Source: Chitinophaga arvensicola (GTDB lineage Bacteria > Bacteroidota > Bacteroidia > Chitinophagales > Chitinophagaceae). Taken from it: a stretch of 64,000 nt of DNA. Location: assembly GCF_900110835.1 (NCBI RefSeq), contig NZ_FOJG01000001.1, positions 3,875,499 to 3,939,498 on the forward strand, given 5' to 3'. Each line of letters begins with the position of its first letter. Within the stretch, counting starts at the first letter, position 1. The notes beneath the pieces were generated by a model that saw nothing but the letters and a program-made list of their open reading frames with translations, did no database searches and had not been told where the DNA came from. This document shows, piece by piece, positions 60,676 to 64,000 of the stretch. The position numbers and the translations under genes were made by a program.

Positions 60676-63519
60676 ATGATGCCATTGTTCCGGTTATTTG
60701 TCAGCCTAAGCTTCCTGCTGACGGCACTATCCTCAGCGGCGCAACACGCGGATTCCACCCGTATGGGCAATGTACATGGTATTGTGCGCGACTCTGTGCA
60801 TGACTATGCATTGCCATCCGCTACCCTGGCAGTATACAGGGTCAGTGATTCGAGTCTTTTGAGCTACCGGCTTTCTGATAATTTTGGTGAATTTCATTTC
60901 AAAGCATTACCGGTAGATGTGCCCCTTAAAATTACCGCCAGCTACATCGGGTATCGCCCGGTATCCCACTTGTTCCGTATTACTGCCGCTGATAAAAATA
61001 TCGTGTTACCTGTGCTTCAACTGGAGAAGCAGGTGAACCGTTTGCAGGAAGTGGCTGTTGCTGCACCACCACCCGTACAAATGAAGGGAGATACATTGGA
61101 ATTCAACGCAGACGCATTCCGGCTGGTACCTCATGCTCAAACGGAAGATCTGCTGCGATTGCTGCCAGGTGTTACCATCTGGGGAGATGGCGCGATCACT
61201 GTAAACGGGAAAACAGTAAGCAGCGTGTTGGTGGATGGAAAACCTTTTTTTGGCGGCGAAGCAAAGCTGGCTACACAAAACATTCCCAAACTTGCAGTAA
61301 ATAAAATACAGGTATATCAGCAAATCCGTCACCGGGATAATCCGCTGGACTCCCTCACCATTATCAACATACAACTGAAAGCAGATAAACGCCGGGGCTA
61401 TTTTGGAAAACTGGATGCAGGTTACGGCACGCAGCAGCGCTTCGAAGCAGATGCCAGCCTGAACTTTTTTACATCCCGTACGCAGCTGGGTGTGGTAGGC
61501 GCGGGCAACAATATCAATAAAACCGCCGCAGATGCACCCACACTGATGCGCAACAGCAGTTTTAAAGGAGTAGGCGCCAGCGTAGAATATCAGCCCGATT
61601 TCAGCATTCAGGGGCTTCATCAGCCCAATGCCGGTGGCCTCACCTTGCAGCACGATTTTACCACAGATCCTGCGTATTTTAAAACAAACCGGCTCAACGC
61701 AGATTACTTCGTGAAACAAGGAAATGATCAACTGCAGCAACAGGTACAAACAATGACAGCATTGGGAAATGATCAGGCCCAGATCCGGGAAACAGCTACT
61801 GCATCTGCGTCCGCTAACAGGGCACATGCTTTTTCTTCCCGCTATAGCCGTATCCGGCAGCAATATAATTTTTATGCAACAGGCGCCTTTAACAGCAACC
61901 GGGATCAACAGCGCAGCAGGGAAGAAAGCAGCATCTTCAATGCCGCCGGCGAACAGCAAAGCAGCAGCCTGTCGGTGAATGAGAGCCGCCGCACGGGGAA
62001 TGAGGCGCTCTTCACCACAGGAATTAACCACCGGAAAAAAAGTACTAATCTGCGTAATAGTCCTGGCGACTACGATATCGCCTATACGTTTAAAGCGGGT
62101 AATTATCTTCATGAAACAGCCACACAGACCTTGTTCTCTTCCCGCGAAACACCGGCTGCCAACCGGACGTTTGACCGGAAATATCATACTGCCGGAAAAG
62201 AAACGACGCAGCAGCTGCATGCAAAAGCGGGCAATTTTATGCCTTTGATCGCCGGCTATCACAGTATCTTTTCCCGGTTATCGCTGCAAGTGGAGAACAA
62301 TATCGAATGGCAGACCAGGAATGAAAACAGCATGGTGACGGATAACGACACGACGCATCATCGTTATATACGCAACGACTACCTCAGTAACAACAGCCGC
62401 TACCTGAGCATCAATGACCGCCCTTCTCTTCATATCGGCAGACTTATTTACCGGGGCCTGGTGAACCGCTACAGCAAAACCATCTCTCTTAACTTTCATG
62501 CGCAGGCACAGGTGTTTTACCAGCAAAATAGCGCGGATCATGCCTTTCAGAACAGGAAGGTCACGTACCAAAGGTTTATTCCTGAAGCAGAGATCAGCTA
62601 TATCAATGATCAGTTTGGCGCGTTCAGGGATCATTATAGTCTCCGTTTTGCCACTTCTGCGGAGTATCCGTCGATAGCGCAACTAACGCCTTTAACAGAT
62701 AGTGTGAACCTGTATGATGTAACTATTGGTAATCCGCAGCTGCGGCCGGCCGATAAACGGGAGTTGACTTTTAATATGCTGCATAGCAGTTTGCAGTCCC
62801 GCAACATTTTTAATTACCAGCTGCAGCTGAGTGCAGGTATAATCGATCATAGCTTTGCTGACAGTCGCTCCACCGATAGCCTCGGACGCAGTGTACACTA
62901 TATCGTGAATGCAGATGGTCAGCGATACCTCCAGGCCAATGGGTACCTCGATAAGGCATTTAAATGGGCGCAGCACCAGTTGCAGTTGAATGTAAGGGCC
63001 ACGTTTTATTTGTCGGATGTGCCCAACCAGGTGAATGGCGTATGGAACGAAACGCTTAGTCAACGTAGCAGTGTTCATCTCACCGGATATTATTATTTCC
63101 GTGATCTGATAGCTGTGAATGTGACGCAGGCTTTTTTATACGCTCACGCCCGGCAGCAAGGCATTAGCAGTGAGGCCTTCCGGAACAGTACCCACAGTAC
63201 GGCCCTTAGCGCCAGTATCAATTGTTCGCCTCGTGTTACGTTCAGCAGTAACGCCACTTACAACTATAACACGTCTACAGGAGCCGATGCTATTCATTTT
63301 ACCATATGGAATGCCCATGCGCTGTACCGGTTTACGCAACAGCATAACTGGGAAGTAAAATTAACAGCAATGGATTTATTACATCAGCATACCAGCGTGA
63401 TCAGTGAGTCGGGTGATAATTTCCTGAAAAGAGGAACGGCCAGTGTGCTGCAACAGTATTTTATGATCACCGTAGCCTGGTTTCCCCGGCAGTTCGGTAA
63501 GAAAGAAACGATAAAATAA
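60676..63519 (+). CDS. TonB-receptor-like outer-membrane beta-barrel protein
   Basis: 947 residues from the first of two adjacent ATGs (60676, 60679). Signal peptide ending SSAAQ. Carboxypeptidase-like domain at about 33-120 (GNVHGIVRDSVHDYALPSAT). Plug region with TEDLLRLLPGVTIWGDGAI and VSSVLVDGKPFFGGEA. The barrel is long, with FNMLHSSLQSRNIFNYQLQL and LHQHTSVISESGDNFL near the end. The C-terminus is RQFGKKETIK, not an aromatic strand end. Plug looks degenerate relative to SusC. Start at 60640 would overlap the propeller gene and is rejected. Confidence 0.85.
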   Translation: MMPLFRLFVSLSFLLTALSSAAQHADSTRMGNVHGIVRDSVHDYALPSATLAVYRVSDSSLLSYRLSDNFGEFHFKALPVDVPLKITASYIGYRPVSHLFRITAADKNIVLPVLQLEKQVNRLQEVAVAAPPPVQMKGDTLEFNADAFRLVPHAQTEDLLRLLPGVTIWGDGAITVNGKTVSSVLVDGKPFFGGEAKLATQNIPKLAVNKIQVYQQIRHRDNPLDSLTIINIQLKADKRRGYFGKLDAGYGTQQRFEADASLNFFTSRTQLGVVGAGNNINKTAADAPTLMRNSSFKGVGASVEYQPDFSIQGLHQPNAGGLTLQHDFTTDPAYFKTNRLNADYFVKQGNDQLQQQVQTMTALGNDQAQIRETATASASANRAHAFSSRYSRIRQQYNFYATGAFNSNRDQQRSREESSIFNAAGEQQSSSLSVNESRRTGNEALFTTGINHRKKSTNLRNSPGDYDIAYTFKAGNYLHETATQTLFSSRETPAANRTFDRKYHTAGKETTQQLHAKAGNFMPLIAGYHSIFSRLSLQVENNIEWQTRNENSMVTDNDTTHHRYIRNDYLSNNSRYLSINDRPSLHIGRLIYRGLVNRYSKTISLNFHAQAQVFYQQNSADHAFQNRKVTYQRFIPEAEISYINDQFGAFRDHYSLRFATSAEYPSIAQLTPLTDSVNLYDVTIGNPQLRPADKRELTFNMLHSSLQSRNIFNYQLQLSAGIIDHSFADSRSTDSLGRSVHYIVNADGQRYLQANGYLDKAFKWAQHQLQLNVRATFYLSDVPNQVNGVWNETLSQRSSVHLTGYYYFRDLIAVNVTQAFLYAHARQQGISSEAFRNSTHSTALSASINCSPRVTFSSNATYNYNTSTGADAIHFTIWNAHALYRFTQQHNWEVKLTAMDLLHQHTSVISESGDNFLKRGTASVLQQYFMITVAWFPRQFGKKETIK

Positions 63520-63728
63520 TATATGTCCAAACATATGACAAAGCAGTACCTATTGTCAGGTAAGCCCTATCCCCGTCCTATCCAACTCCCATTTCAGCTC
63601 CATATAAGCGCCTCCTGTTAGATACAGCTTATCTATAAGTGGGCATTAGTTTAACATCCTGATATTATTCTAACATCCCTGGCACAATTAATACTGAGTT
63701 CATATCTCCTGCCTATGTTTGCGTGGAT

Positions 63729-64000
63729 ATGGAAAAGCATTCGGATAGCAGGTTGCTGCAAATGATACGGGAAGATCATCATCCGGCATTCACTACACTT
63801 GTCAACCGTTATTGGGAAGAGATCTACCGGTTTACCCGGTCCAGGATCCGGCAGGAGGCAGATGCACAGGATATTGTACAGGAGATTTTTATCAGTTGCT
63901 GGAATAACAGGAAGCATCTGTATGCGGGGAAGAACGACCAGTTTACCGCTTATCTCTACCAGGCGGCCCGTTATGCGGTGATAGATTATTACTCCCGCAG
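63729..64000 (+). CDS. ECF-type RNA polymerase sigma factor (3' end outside window)
   Basis: 90 residues to the window edge. The translated start is MEKHSDSRLLQMIREDHHPA. Sigma region 2 is clear: FTTLVNRYWEEIYRF, the DAQDIVQEIFISCWNN segment (region 2.2) and YLYQAARYAVIDYYSR. The extra tyrosine-rich end and the GKNDQFTAYLY wording fit Bacteroidota ECF sigma factors that usually pair with a FecR anti-sigma gene and a SusC/SusD set, which would lie beyond the window. The gene is preceded by a 19-bp-spaced direct repeat TAACATCC (63652, 63671). Confidence 0.88.
   Translation, partial: MEKHSDSRLLQMIREDHHPAFTTLVNRYWEEIYRFTRSRIRQEADAQDIVQEIFISCWNNRKHLYAGKNDQFTAYLYQAARYAVIDYYSR

Noticed and set aside
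61006..62262. 418-codon antisense frame inside the TonB-like gene
   Set aside because: Opposite strand of a well supported gene; Cys/Ile-rich odd composition typical of a shadow frame.

Overview
The window is chromosomal DNA from a Bacteroidota bacterium, most likely a Chitinophaga-like member of the Chitinophagaceae. Evidence is the SusC/SusD pair, five further TonB-dependent or TonB-receptor-like proteins, many small outer-membrane beta-barrels with SPI signals ending in AQ, DUF4136 lipoproteins, a six-bladed beta-propeller lipoprotein-type gene, a Bat operon and promoter elements of the Bacteroidota type (TTG, about 20 bp, TAnnTTTG). Genus-level placement is inference. I saw no rRNA, tRNA, CRISPR array, transposase or phage gene. 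Both ends cut a gene.

Layout. 1-2.4 kb: tail of a probable SusCD-associated PKD-like lipoprotein, then an unusual exported fusion of a TlpA-type thioredoxin and a trypsin-like serine protease. 2.4-6.7 kb: small envelope genes (PepSY-like, phenol-transporter-type barrel, Spy-like helical protein, beta-barrel, DUF4136 lipoprotein). 7.6-27.3 kb: about 20 kb on the + strand with almost only envelope genes: a 710-residue repeat protein, a second Spy-like protein, an Omp85-type barrel, two more barrels, an arylsulfatase, a MoxR/DUF58/DUF4381/BatA/BatB-BatC/BatD operon, three more barrels, a second DUF4136 lipoprotein, an exported HAD phosphatase and a lipoprotein of the formylglycine-generating enzyme family. 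The sulfatase and its likely activating enzyme bracket the Bat genes. The block ends at a perfect 24-bp inverted-repeat terminator.

27.4-30 kb (- strand): RDD membrane protein, GT10 fucosyltransferase-like enzyme and an APH(6)-like kinase. 30-35.6 kb: a probable copper locus (CX9CX3CH small protein, MbnP-like, MbnH-like dihaem protein, a barrel whose mature end is CDICGCG, and a TonB receptor with a TTG start). 35.6-46 kb: a TonB receptor behind a histidine kinase and response regulator, a YncE-type beta-propeller, a near-duplicate response regulator without a kinase, a siderophore-type TonB receptor, and two unknown lipoproteins.

46-59.4 kb is an alpha-galactoside utilisation locus: susC, susD, GH36 alpha-galactosidase, galT, a GntR-type regulator, a sodium/sugar symporter and a second clan GH-D alpha-galactosidase. 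A 20-bp sequence lies right after the -7 element of both the susC promoter (two tandem copies) and the gntR promoter (one copy), which makes it the probable GntR operator. 59.4-64 kb holds a beta-propeller protein, a TonB-receptor-like barrel and the start of an ECF sigma factor gene that runs off the window.
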